Below, one piece after another: positions 54,606 through 62,152 of a DNA stretch of 64,000 nt. Position numbers and translations under genes: made by a program. Origin of the DNA: Chitinophaga sp. SYP-B3965 (GTDB taxonomy: Bacteria > Bacteroidota > Bacteroidia > Chitinophagales > Chitinophagaceae); assembly GCF_009647655.1 (NCBI RefSeq), contig NZ_WJFD01000001.1, positions 1,116,001-1,180,000 of the forward strand, read 5' to 3'. Position 1 is the stretch's first letter. Every line of letters starts with the position of its first letter. The notes beneath the pieces were generated by a model. It made no database searches and was not told the DNA's origin. It was given only the letters and a program-made list of their open reading frames with translations.

Positions 54606-54613
54606 TATCTTTG
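54606..54613 (+). promoter_or_regulatory. Candidate -7 element for ychF
   Basis: TATCTTTG fits TAnnTTTG and lies 18 bp upstream of the ATG, implying a leader of about a dozen bases. The same octamer precedes the osmC-like gene at 60045. Confidence 0.5.
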
Positions 54614-54631
54614 CGCAAATTTTTTTAAGAA

Positions 54632-55735
54632 ATGGCTTTGCAAGCAGGAATTGTAGGATTACCGAACGTAGGAAAGTCCACTTTATTTAACGCTGTATCC
54701 AACAGCGCGAAGGCGCAAGCCAGCAACTATCGTTTTTGTACTATCGAGCCGAACGTAGGCCTGGTGGATGTTCCGGATCATCGGATCTCAAAACTGGAAG
54801 AGCTGGTGAAGCCTAACCGTACCGTTCCCACAACGATGGAGTTTGTAGATATTGCCGGCCTCGTAAAAGGCGCCAGCAAAGGGGAAGGTTTAGGAAATAA
54901 ATTCCTGGCCAACATCCGCGAAGTAGATGCGATCGTACACGTGATCCGCTGTTTTGAAGATGAGAACATCCTCCGGGAAGAAGGACCGATCAATCCTGTG
55001 GGCGATAAAGACATCATTGATACGGAACTGCAGCTGAAAGACCTGGAAAGTGTGGAGAAGAAAGTAGCACGTACTGAAAAGATGGCCCGCACCGGTGGCG
55101 ATCCTAAAGCGAAAGTAGAATTTGAAATACTGAAACGTTGCCAGGAGCACCTCGAGAAAGGAAGGAACATCCGCGAACTGGGCTTGTCCAAAGAAGAAAA
55201 GGTAGCTATTGCAGACCTGTTCTTACTCACGGAAAAGCCGGTGTTATATGTAGCCAATGTGGATGAAGCATCACTGCATACGGGCAACAAATTCTCTAAA
55301 GCACTGGAAGAAGCAGTGAAAGCGGAGAATGCACAGGTGATCATCATGAACAACTCTATTGAAGCACAGATCACCGAACTGGAAGATCCTGCAGATAAAG
55401 AATTGTTCTTTGCTGAATACGGTCTTACAGAACCGGGCCTGAACCGCCTGATCCGTTCTGCTTACAAATTGCTGGACCTGATCACTTACTTTACTGCCGG
55501 TGTGCAGGAAGTACGTGCATGGACCATTCATACAGGCTGGAAAGCACCGCAGGCTGCGAGTGTGATCCACACTGATTTTGAGAAAGGATTCATTAAAGCA
55601 GAAGTGATCTCTTATGATGACTATGTGAAGTTTGGCTCTGAAGCTGCTGCCCGCGATAATGGCCGTTTACGCATTGAAGGAAAAGAATACGTGGTGAGCG
55701 ACGGAGATGTGATGCATTTCCGCTTCAACGTATAG
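54632..55735 (+). CDS. ychF: Redox-regulated ribosome-associated ATPase YchF (OLA1)
   Basis: A 367-residue Obg-family P-loop protein. G1 is GLPNVGKSTLFNAV (residues 8-21), G3 is DIAGLVKGASKGEGLGN, and the G4 position holds NVDE instead of NKxD, explaining the ATP rather than GTP preference of the family. A coiled-coil insert follows, then the C-terminal TGS-like domain (YFTAGVQEVRAWTIHTGWKAPQAASVIHTDFEKGFIKAEV). It is a near-universal translation-associated protein. Codon use is consistent with good expression. Confidence 0.97.
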   Translation: MALQAGIVGLPNVGKSTLFNAVSNSAKAQASNYRFCTIEPNVGLVDVPDHRISKLEELVKPNRTVPTTMEFVDIAGLVKGASKGEGLGNKFLANIREVDAIVHVIRCFEDENILREEGPINPVGDKDIIDTELQLKDLESVEKKVARTEKMARTGGDPKAKVEFEILKRCQEHLEKGRNIRELGLSKEEKVAIADLFLLTEKPVLYVANVDEASLHTGNKFSKALEEAVKAENAQVIIMNNSIEAQITELEDPADKELFFAEYGLTEPGLNRLIRSAYKLLDLITYFTAGVQEVRAWTIHTGWKAPQAASVIHTDFEKGFIKAEVISYDDYVKFGSEAAARDNGRLRIEGKEYVVSDGDVMHFRFNV

Positions 55736-55777
55736 ACAAAGATACCCATGAGCAATCATGAGGGTTACAACAAATCA

Positions 55778-55807
55778 GAAGGCCTCCCGGAAATCCGGGG
55801 GGCCTTC
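55778..55807 (+). terminator. Hairpin terminator after ychF
   Basis: GAAGGCCTCCCGG (55778-55790) pairs with CCGGGGGGCCTTC (55795-55807), one G-T wobble, over AAAT. There is no T run after it, so it may work with Rho or mainly as a barrier between the convergent ychF and TonB-receptor genes. Confidence 0.65.
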
Positions 55808-55834
55808 GCTATTATGGCATTAAGCAAGTGTAAG

Positions 55835-58711
55835 CTAGAGATTATAACCAATGGACGCATAATATTGTGCGCCAACGGATGGGTTGCCCCATGACTGAAT
55901 GTAAACGTTCTGCGTAAGGTTGGCAGCACCTATTTTCACGGTCACCTTAGGTTTGGGGAACAGTTTGCTCACCTGTGCATCCAGTGTACCGTAGGAAGGA
56001 ATTTCTGCCATGTTCATTGCATTTACAGCAGGGCCTACGAAGGAAGAAGACCAGATGAAGCTATCCTGCCATCTCCAGGTAACGTTGAAGCTGAAGAAAG
56101 ATCTGGCGATGTTCCGGTTGCCGACATAGATATTATACCGCACTTTAGGTGTATTATACATGGCCTTGAAACTGCCCAGGTCTTTTTCATTGCTGAGTTC
56201 GTTATAAGATACGTTAGCACCCACCACGAATTGTTGCGGGAGATTGTAATCCAATCCCAGCGCCCATCCCCATGACTTGATGTCTTTTTCATAATTCACG
56301 GGGATAGAATAGATATTCCGTGTGGTAGCACTGGTGGGCTGCACCAGGATCTGTGTACCGTTGAAGTTCTTGAAAGTATTGGTGTATATGTAAGCATCTA
56401 TCACCAGTTTATTAGCGATGAGGGCTTTGTATCCCAACTCAAACGCTACTATCTTTTCAGGTTTGAATTCTCTGAAAGTATATTGTTGCGGAGCGCCTGC
56501 CTGTACGGATTCCAGTGTATATACCGGGCCTGTATTGAGGCCATATCTTTCGCGCAGGAATGGCAAACCACCTATGAGCCTTGCCTGTGGCGTGAGCAGA
56601 TCTATGTATTGATCCTGGCAATGCGGGATGCGGAAACCTGTCTGATAAGAAGCGCGGAGATTATGTGTCTGGAGGAAAGTATATACAGCAGAAAGGCGGG
56701 GGCTGAACTGACCGGCGAAGTTTTCGTTCTTATCATATCTCAAGGCGCCGGTAACCTTCAGGTGATCCATCAGTAATCTTTTACCTACCTGCACGTATCC
56801 ACCATATTCCTGGATCTTGAATTCTTCTCCGTTATCATCTTTTGCGAAGATGGTACCGTCTGAATTAAGATCATAAGTCCTGTAATTTCCGCCCACCATC
56901 AGTTCCATAAAGGAGATCTGGTTCTTGAAATTGTACATGAACTCTGCCTGGTAGAGATTGGTTTTATCGTTGAATTTAGCACCAACGCCGGTTGCATCGC
57001 CGGGGATGGATTTGTCTTTTACTTTTTGTGCAGCGGCATCAAACTCTGGTGTACCGGGTAATAAACGGCCCTGATCTGCTGCAGCTCTTCCTGCAGCGTG
57101 GTAGCTGGCTGCACCGCCCTGAGCGGCAGCTGTTGCTGCGGCAAAAGCAGCGGCGGGGCCTTGCCCTATTTGCTGCTGGAATACCGTGCTGAAGGTGGTT
57201 AAAGCACCACCGGCATAAGTACCGAAATATTGGGGGAACCAGGTAGTGCTGGGTTTCCAGGCTTCATTGATACCGGCGCCTAAAGTACCGATAGCATAAG
57301 AATCTCCGGAACGTTCCTGCGTAGTATAACCACGTACATAGAAGTTATCAGCACGCAGTTCTATTTTGTATTGCCCCATCTTGAAGTTCTTGATGGAGTA
57401 ACGGTCTGCGCCGGTATATACAGTAGTACCTGTACCATAACTTCCCTGCCCCAGTAACTCCAGGTTGCTGTTGAATTTATAGTGCAGGGCTACATTTACT
57501 TTCAGGTTCTTGGTATCATAATCTGCGAGGTTACGTTCAGCGTAACCCGTGCGGGAAACATAAGCGTTGTTGGAATCCGGCATGATGGCATTGAAGATCT
57601 GATCACGTGTGATGAGCCCGCCGGTAGCAGCAGAGAGCTGTGCAATACCATTACCGAGCGCATTACCGGTTGTCATAGCAGCAGGGCGTAAGGACCCTTT
57701 CATGTTTATATTCGTTTCATCACCGTAAGTGTTCACGCCATTGTAACCGGGGTTGGCAGTGTGACCGGTGTTGCTGAGTTTGCTGCCGTTGAGCAGGCTC
57801 TGGTCGCGGATATCATATGCCTGCCAGTCGTCTGCTTTCACATAACCCAGGTTGATCTTAAAGGCAAATTTATCATTGAAGGCTTTGGCATAACGGATGG
57901 ACACATCGTAGTATCCTGTGCTGCTGTTGGTTCTGCCGGATTCATTGAGCAGGCCGCTTTTGATGTTGGCGCTGAGGCCCTGGTACTGGAAAGGGCTTTT
58001 ACTGTTCAATAATACAATACCATTCAGGGCATTGGGTCCGTATAGGGCAGAAGCTGCACCGGGCAATACTTCCACATTATCCATATCCAGTTCCGTGATC
58101 CCTACAATGTTACCTACAGAGAAGTTGAGACCGGGCGCCTGGTTATCCATTCCATCTATTAACTGCAACATCCGGGTATTACCATTGCTGTTGAAACCGC
58201 GGGTGTTAACGGATTTAAAGGTGAGGCTCTGTGTGCTCATTTCCACGCCTTTCATATTGGCCAGCGCATCATAGAAAGAAGGAGCAGGCGTGGCTTTGAT
58301 GGCCCGGATGTCCAGCTTTTCAATAGATACAGGCGATTGAAGGATACTTTCCGCCACCCTGCTGGCAGACACCACTACCTCTTTCCCCAGGATCTCCGTG
58401 GAAGAGAGTTGTATGTTCACATTCACGGAAGCGTCTGTTACAGTGGCTTCTTCCGGTTTGTACCCTACGGAAGAGAACTGCAGGGTAACCGGCAGGGAGT
58501 GCCCGGTGGTGAATTTGAAACCGCCGTTGGCATCCGTAATAGCACCGGAAGTGGCTCCTTTTACAGACACAGAAACGCCCGGCAAGCCTTTGCCTGTGGT
58601 GGCATCAACTACAGATCCGGAAATAGTGTGGCTGTTTTGGGAGAAGGCTGTCTGGCATAAAAAAATAAACATAACAATGAACCATGCTTGCCTGGGTAGA
58701 TAGCAATTCAT
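55835..58711 (-). CDS. TonB-dependent receptor with carboxypeptidase-regulatory-like domain
   Basis: A 958-residue outer-membrane receptor. A signal peptide (1-24) is followed by a CarboxypepD_reg-like domain (about 27-115; TISGSVVDATTGKGLPGVSVSVKG). The plug domain is at about 125-235 (SPVSIEKLDIRAIKATPAPSFYDALANMKGVEMSTQS; ALYGPNALNGIVLL). The remaining 22-strand-type barrel ends ...GAQYYASIGYNL, with aromatic-rich C-terminus. No SusD partner is adjacent, so it is not a classical SusCD glycan importer. An alanine/glutamine-rich loop near residue 510-535 is notable. Substrate is unknown. Confidence 0.92.
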   Translation of the reverse strand: MNCYLPRQAWFIVMFIFLCQTAFSQNSHTISGSVVDATTGKGLPGVSVSVKGATSGAITDANGGFKFTTGHSLPVTLQFSSVGYKPEEATVTDASVNVNIQLSSTEILGKEVVVSASRVAESILQSPVSIEKLDIRAIKATPAPSFYDALANMKGVEMSTQSLTFKSVNTRGFNSNGNTRMLQLIDGMDNQAPGLNFSVGNIVGITELDMDNVEVLPGAASALYGPNALNGIVLLNSKSPFQYQGLSANIKSGLLNESGRTNSSTGYYDVSIRYAKAFNDKFAFKINLGYVKADDWQAYDIRDQSLLNGSKLSNTGHTANPGYNGVNTYGDETNINMKGSLRPAAMTTGNALGNGIAQLSAATGGLITRDQIFNAIMPDSNNAYVSRTGYAERNLADYDTKNLKVNVALHYKFNSNLELLGQGSYGTGTTVYTGADRYSIKNFKMGQYKIELRADNFYVRGYTTQERSGDSYAIGTLGAGINEAWKPSTTWFPQYFGTYAGGALTTFSTVFQQQIGQGPAAAFAAATAAAQGGAASYHAAGRAAADQGRLLPGTPEFDAAAQKVKDKSIPGDATGVGAKFNDKTNLYQAEFMYNFKNQISFMELMVGGNYRTYDLNSDGTIFAKDDNGEEFKIQEYGGYVQVGKRLLMDHLKVTGALRYDKNENFAGQFSPRLSAVYTFLQTHNLRASYQTGFRIPHCQDQYIDLLTPQARLIGGLPFLRERYGLNTGPVYTLESVQAGAPQQYTFREFKPEKIVAFELGYKALIANKLVIDAYIYTNTFKNFNGTQILVQPTSATTRNIYSIPVNYEKDIKSWGWALGLDYNLPQQFVVGANVSYNELSNEKDLGSFKAMYNTPKVRYNIYVGNRNIARSFFSFNVTWRWQDSFIWSSSFVGPAVNAMNMAEIPSYGTLDAQVSKLFPKPKVTVKIGAANLTQNVYIQSWGNPSVGAQYYASIGYNL

Positions 58712-58886
58712 AAAGTGAGAATTTAATGAGGATTTGGCTGACCTTAATTACTGTTTACTATGTGACCTTATTATTTACATATGATGAATGACATTGGGCT
58801 AAATCGTCGACATTACTTTATAGAGAGAAGTTAAGGGTTTTTTGGATAAATGAAAAGTTTTCTATTAATAGATTGATTAACAGATG

Positions 58887-58952
58887 GTTATTTTTGTGCC
58901 AGGAATGCGGCGAGGATGAGTTATTTCTGTGCCAGGAAGGCAGCGAGGATAA
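58887..58952. repeat. 33-bp tandem duplication of the metX 3' end
   Basis: 58887-58919 and 58920-58952 are imperfect copies. The second encodes the last codons of metX (LILAAFLAQK and stop, minus strand). The first, beyond the stop, encodes the same ten residues and stop with only synonymous third-base changes (GCT/GCC, GCC/GCA, CAG/CAA, CTT/CTC). Confidence 0.85.
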
Positions 58953-59943
58953 GCCCTATTTTTTCAAACTCGATCAGGAAGCCATCGTGACCGTAGGGGG
59001 AGTCTATCTCATGGTAAACGGTGTTATGCATATGTTTGGCCAGCAGCAGCTGTTCTTCCGGGGGGCAAAGGATATCGCTGGCGATGCCTATGAGCAGGGT
59101 TTGCTGTTCTATCTGGCTGAGGGAGGTTTCAATATCCTGGTGGCGGCCACGGGCAATATTGTGGCTGTCCATGGCTTTGGTGAGCAGCCAGTAGCTTTGG
59201 GCATTGAAACGTTTCACCAGTTTATCTCCCTGGTAATTGATATAGGAGGATGCTTTGAAGTTGTCTGTTTTCTCTTTATCCGGGTCTGTTTGGGCACGCA
59301 TAAAGGTTTTGTAGTTGCGGTAGGTGAGCATACCTATGGCCCTGGCGGCTTTGAGGCCACGTGCGCCGGCTTCCCGGGTGGGCTGTTGCCAGGTGTCGTC
59401 AGCTTCAATGGCCAGCCTTTGTGCAGTATGCACAGCAATACCCCAGGCGCTTTCTGCGGCGCCGGTGCATAATAAGAACAGTTTGCCGATCCTTTCGTTC
59501 TCCATCATGGCCCATTCCAGTACCTGGTAGCCGCCCATGGAACCACCCACCAGCAGGTGAATGCTGGCAATATTGAGGTGCTGGCGCAGGAGGATGTGTG
59601 CCTGTACCATATCGCGGATGGTAACGGTAGGGAAGTTGCGGTAGTAAGGTTCACCGGTGGTTTGGCTGACCGTCAGCGGGCCTGAGGTACCATAACAGGA
59701 GCCCAGGATATTGGCGCAAACGATGAAGTGTTTTTGCGGATCTATCACACAGCCTTCGCCTATCAGGCCCTTCCACCAGTCTGCCACATCAGAATTTGCG
59801 GTGAGGGCATGACATACCCATACCACATTATCGCCCTGTTGATTGAGCGTTCCATACGTGTGGTAGGCGATCTGCAGGGAGGGAAGTACCTCGCCGGATT
59901 CCAGGTGAAAAGGTTGGTGACTATGAAAGATTTGCAATGACAA
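58921..59943 (-). CDS. metX: Homoserine O-acetyltransferase
   Basis: A 340-residue alpha/beta-hydrolase-fold acyltransferase activating homoserine with acetyl-CoA for methionine synthesis. The triad is Ser135 (GGSMGGYQVLEW), Asp290 (SDILCPPEE) and His319 (YGHDGF). NVVWVCHALTANSDVADWW and NILGSCYGTSGP are family motifs. Some MetX-family members use succinyl-CoA; this cannot be decided confidently. It diverges from the osmC-like and metZ genes, grouping two steps of methionine synthesis. A 33-bp copy of its 3' end follows the stop. Confidence 0.93.
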   Translation of the reverse strand: MSLQIFHSHQPFHLESGEVLPSLQIAYHTYGTLNQQGDNVVWVCHALTANSDVADWWKGLIGEGCVIDPQKHFIVCANILGSCYGTSGPLTVSQTTGEPYYRNFPTVTIRDMVQAHILLRQHLNIASIHLLVGGSMGGYQVLEWAMMENERIGKLFLLCTGAAESAWGIAVHTAQRLAIEADDTWQQPTREAGARGLKAARAIGMLTYRNYKTFMRAQTDPDKEKTDNFKASSYINYQGDKLVKRFNAQSYWLLTKAMDSHNIARGRHQDIETSLSQIEQQTLLIGIASDILCPPEEQLLLAKHMHNTVYHEIDSPYGHDGFLIEFEKIGLILAAFLAQK

Positions 59944-60044
59944 CTACATTCGAAATTTGCGCAAACCTACAAATTCAATTACGAATTGTCAATTCGTAAT
60001 TATGAATGCTGTTCGTCATACCGAAATTTTTAATGTATATCCGT

Positions 60045-60052
60045 TATCTTTG
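60045..60052 (+). promoter_or_regulatory. Candidate -7 element for the osmC-like/metZ operon
   Basis: TATCTTTG fits TAnnTTTG, 28 bp upstream of the ATG at 60081. It matches exactly the octamer before ychF. No clear -33 TTTG was found at the expected spacing. Confidence 0.45.
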
Positions 60053-60080
60053 TGGTCGATTAGAAAAATATCAGCACAAC

Positions 60081-60503
60081 ATGAAGATCGCTTTAAAACG
60101 TATTGACGACGGGTTTAACATGGAAGCGGTGGACGAACAGGGCCACACGGTATTGATGGACTCCTCCATTGAAAATGGCGGTAAGAACAACGGCGTACGC
60201 CCCATGCAAATGTTATTGATGGGCCTGGGAGGCTGTTCCGCTATTGATGTGGTGATGATCCTGAAAAAGCAGCGCCAGGAGATCACAGACTTCCGTATTG
60301 AGGTCGAAGCCGATCGCGAGAAAGGAAAGGAACCCTCCCTTTGGGAAAAAGCGCATGTCGTGTTCCACCTCAGTGGCAATATTGACGCGGATAAGGCGGC
60401 ACGTGCCGTGGAACTGTCCATGAACAAATATTGCTCCGTTGCCGAAACACTCCGCCAGGGGCATACACAGCTCACCTGGGAAGTGAAGCTCAACGAAGGC
60501 TGA
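60081..60503 (+). CDS. OsmC/Ohr family protein
   Basis: From ATG 60081 the protein is 140 residues; an upstream in-frame ATG at 60006 would overlap the candidate promoter and add 25 residues unlike the family. The two conserved cysteines are Cys52 (LGGCSAIDVVMIL) and Cys118 (MNKYCSVAETL). Members reduce organic hydroperoxides or act on sulfur compounds. It lies 25 bp upstream of metZ and probably shares its transcript, which would fit a thiol- or sulfur-linked role (inference). Confidence 0.9.
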   Translation: MKIALKRIDDGFNMEAVDEQGHTVLMDSSIENGGKNNGVRPMQMLLMGLGGCSAIDVVMILKKQRQEITDFRIEVEADREKGKEPSLWEKAHVVFHLSGNIDADKAARAVELSMNKYCSVAETLRQGHTQLTWEVKLNEG

Positions 60504-60528
60504 TATTATTTTAAAAGAAGAAAGACTA

Positions 60529-61722
60529 ATGAACAAGAAGAAAAACAAACCAACATATCATCCGGAAACACAGGCCATCAGGATACAGTCGCAACGTACG
60601 TCCCATAATGAGCACAGCGGGCCGATGTACCTTACTTCCAGCTTCACTTACGATAATGCAGAGCACATGCGCGCAGCTTTTGCTGACGAGAATGATGCTT
60701 ATATCTATACCCGTTTCTCCAACCCGTCCGTAGAAGAGTTCATTGACAGGATGTGTGCCCTGGAAGGAGCGGAGGCTGGCTTTGCCACCGCTTCCGGCAT
60801 GAGCGCTGTATTTGGCAGCTTCATGGCTTTCCTGAAAGCAGGGGATCATCTGCTTTCTTCCTCCTCCATCTTTGGTTCTACCCATACGGTGATCACGAAG
60901 TTCCTGCCTAAATGGAACATCGAGCATTCCTACTTTGACGTGACCAAACCGGAAACCGTTGAAGCGCTGATCAAACCCAATACAAAGATGATCTTCGTGG
61001 AAACACCTTCCAACCCGGGGCTGGACCTGATAGATCTGGAATTGCTGGCGAAGATCGCGAAGAAACATAAAGTGATCCTCAATGTAGACAATTGCTTTGC
61101 CACACCGGTATTGCAAAAGCCTATTGCATTGGGTGTTGATATCGTTACCCATTCTGCTACCAAGTGGATAGACGGCCAGGGCCGTGTACTGGGTGGCATA
61201 GTAGTAGGCCGCAAAGAACTCGTGGATGAGGTGTATGCGTTTTGCCGGAGCACCGGACCTGCCATGAGCCCCTTCAATGCATGGGTGCTGAGCCGCAGCC
61301 TGGAAACCTTACATGTAAGGATGGCCCGCCATGCGGAAAGTGCGCTGGCCTTAGCCACTGCACTGGAAAAGAACCCTCACCTGGAATGGGTGAAATATCC
61401 TTTCCTGCCCAGCCATCCTCAATATGCGATTGCAAAGAAACAAATGTCTGCCGGTGGCGGGATCGTTTGTTTTGAGATCAAAGGCGGACTGGCAAGGGGA
61501 GGCCGTTTCCTGGACCAGCTGGAATTGCTGAGCCTCACGGCTAACCTGGGAGACAGCCGCAGTATTGCCTCACATCCTGCTTCCACTACCCACGCGAAGC
61601 TGAGTGAAGCAGAACGGCAAAAGGTAGGGATCACACCCGGCCTGATCCGTATTTCTGTGGGTTTGGAGCATTTTGATGATATCCTGCAGGATATTGAACA
61701 AGCACTTGAAGCAAGTAAATAA
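60529..61722 (+). CDS. metZ: O-succinyl/O-acetylhomoserine sulfhydrylase-type PLP enzyme
   Basis: A 397-residue Cys/Met-metabolism PLP enzyme. Tyr60-Thr61-Arg62 in YIYTRFSNPS, SGMSAV, the Asp187 region VILNVDNCFATP and the PLP lysine Lys212 in SATKWIDGQGRVLGG are all visible. DSRSIASHPASTTHAKL near residues 345-361 is also typical. The MetZ-like pattern suggests direct sulfhydrylation of activated homoserine to homocysteine. Cystathionine gamma-synthase is the main alternative. With metX divergent next door this completes homoserine to homocysteine. Confidence 0.88.
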   Translation: MNKKKNKPTYHPETQAIRIQSQRTSHNEHSGPMYLTSSFTYDNAEHMRAAFADENDAYIYTRFSNPSVEEFIDRMCALEGAEAGFATASGMSAVFGSFMAFLKAGDHLLSSSSIFGSTHTVITKFLPKWNIEHSYFDVTKPETVEALIKPNTKMIFVETPSNPGLDLIDLELLAKIAKKHKVILNVDNCFATPVLQKPIALGVDIVTHSATKWIDGQGRVLGGIVVGRKELVDEVYAFCRSTGPAMSPFNAWVLSRSLETLHVRMARHAESALALATALEKNPHLEWVKYPFLPSHPQYAIAKKQMSAGGGIVCFEIKGGLARGGRFLDQLELLSLTANLGDSRSIASHPASTTHAKLSEAERQKVGITPGLIRISVGLEHFDDILQDIEQALEASK

Positions 61723-61731
61723 CCAAAACAT

Positions 61732-62091
61732 ATGCGCTTTCTTTTCTGCCTCTTATTAACAGCCTTATTGTCTTATGTGCTGGGAATGTTCCTGGATTGG
61801 TGGTGCATTGCCATCGCGGCGTTTGTAGTAGCTATCGCGTTGCCACAAACGCCCGCGAAGGCGTTTGGAAGCGGGTTCCTGGGTGTTTTCCTGTTATGGG
61901 GCATCATGGCCCTGGTGATAGATAACGCCAATGGGCATATCCTGGCCGGCAGGATGGCGGACCTTATTCTCAAACAACCCGGCTCACCAGTGATCATGAT
62001 CATTATAACCGCATTGCTGGGTGGTATTGTGGGCGCTATCAGTGCTTTATCCGGCAGTATGTTCCGGCCGGTGCGCAAAGCCAAAAGTTAA
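61732..62091 (+). CDS. Small hypothetical membrane protein
   Basis: A 119-residue hydrophobic protein with about four membrane spans (residues 3-17, 21-36, 44-62, 83-107), starting MRFLFCLLLTALLSYVLG. It begins 9 bp after metZ and may be cotranscribed with it. I recognise no family. It ends with a basic tail (RPVRKAKS) placed inside the cell by the positive-inside rule. Confidence 0.8.
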   Translation: MRFLFCLLLTALLSYVLGMFLDWWCIAIAAFVVAIALPQTPAKAFGSGFLGVFLLWGIMALVIDNANGHILAGRMADLILKQPGSPVIMIIITALLGGIVGAISALSGSMFRPVRKAKS

Positions 62092-62140
62092 AATTGATTT
62101 AAACCCTCTTACGTAGCATATACCTAATAGCCTTAACGGT

Positions 62141-62148
62141 TATTTTTG
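62141..62148 (+). promoter_or_regulatory. Candidate -7 element immediately before the DUF5686 gene
   Basis: TATTTTTG fits TAnnTTTG but lies only 4 bp upstream of the ATG at 62153, so it would imply a leaderless transcript or a later true start. Low confidence. Confidence 0.25.
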
Positions 62149-62152
62149 GTAT

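Noticed and set aside
58873..59472. 199-codon plus-strand open frame near metX
   Set aside because: It is antisense to metX, whose catalytic triad is intact, and includes the 33-bp duplicated tail.
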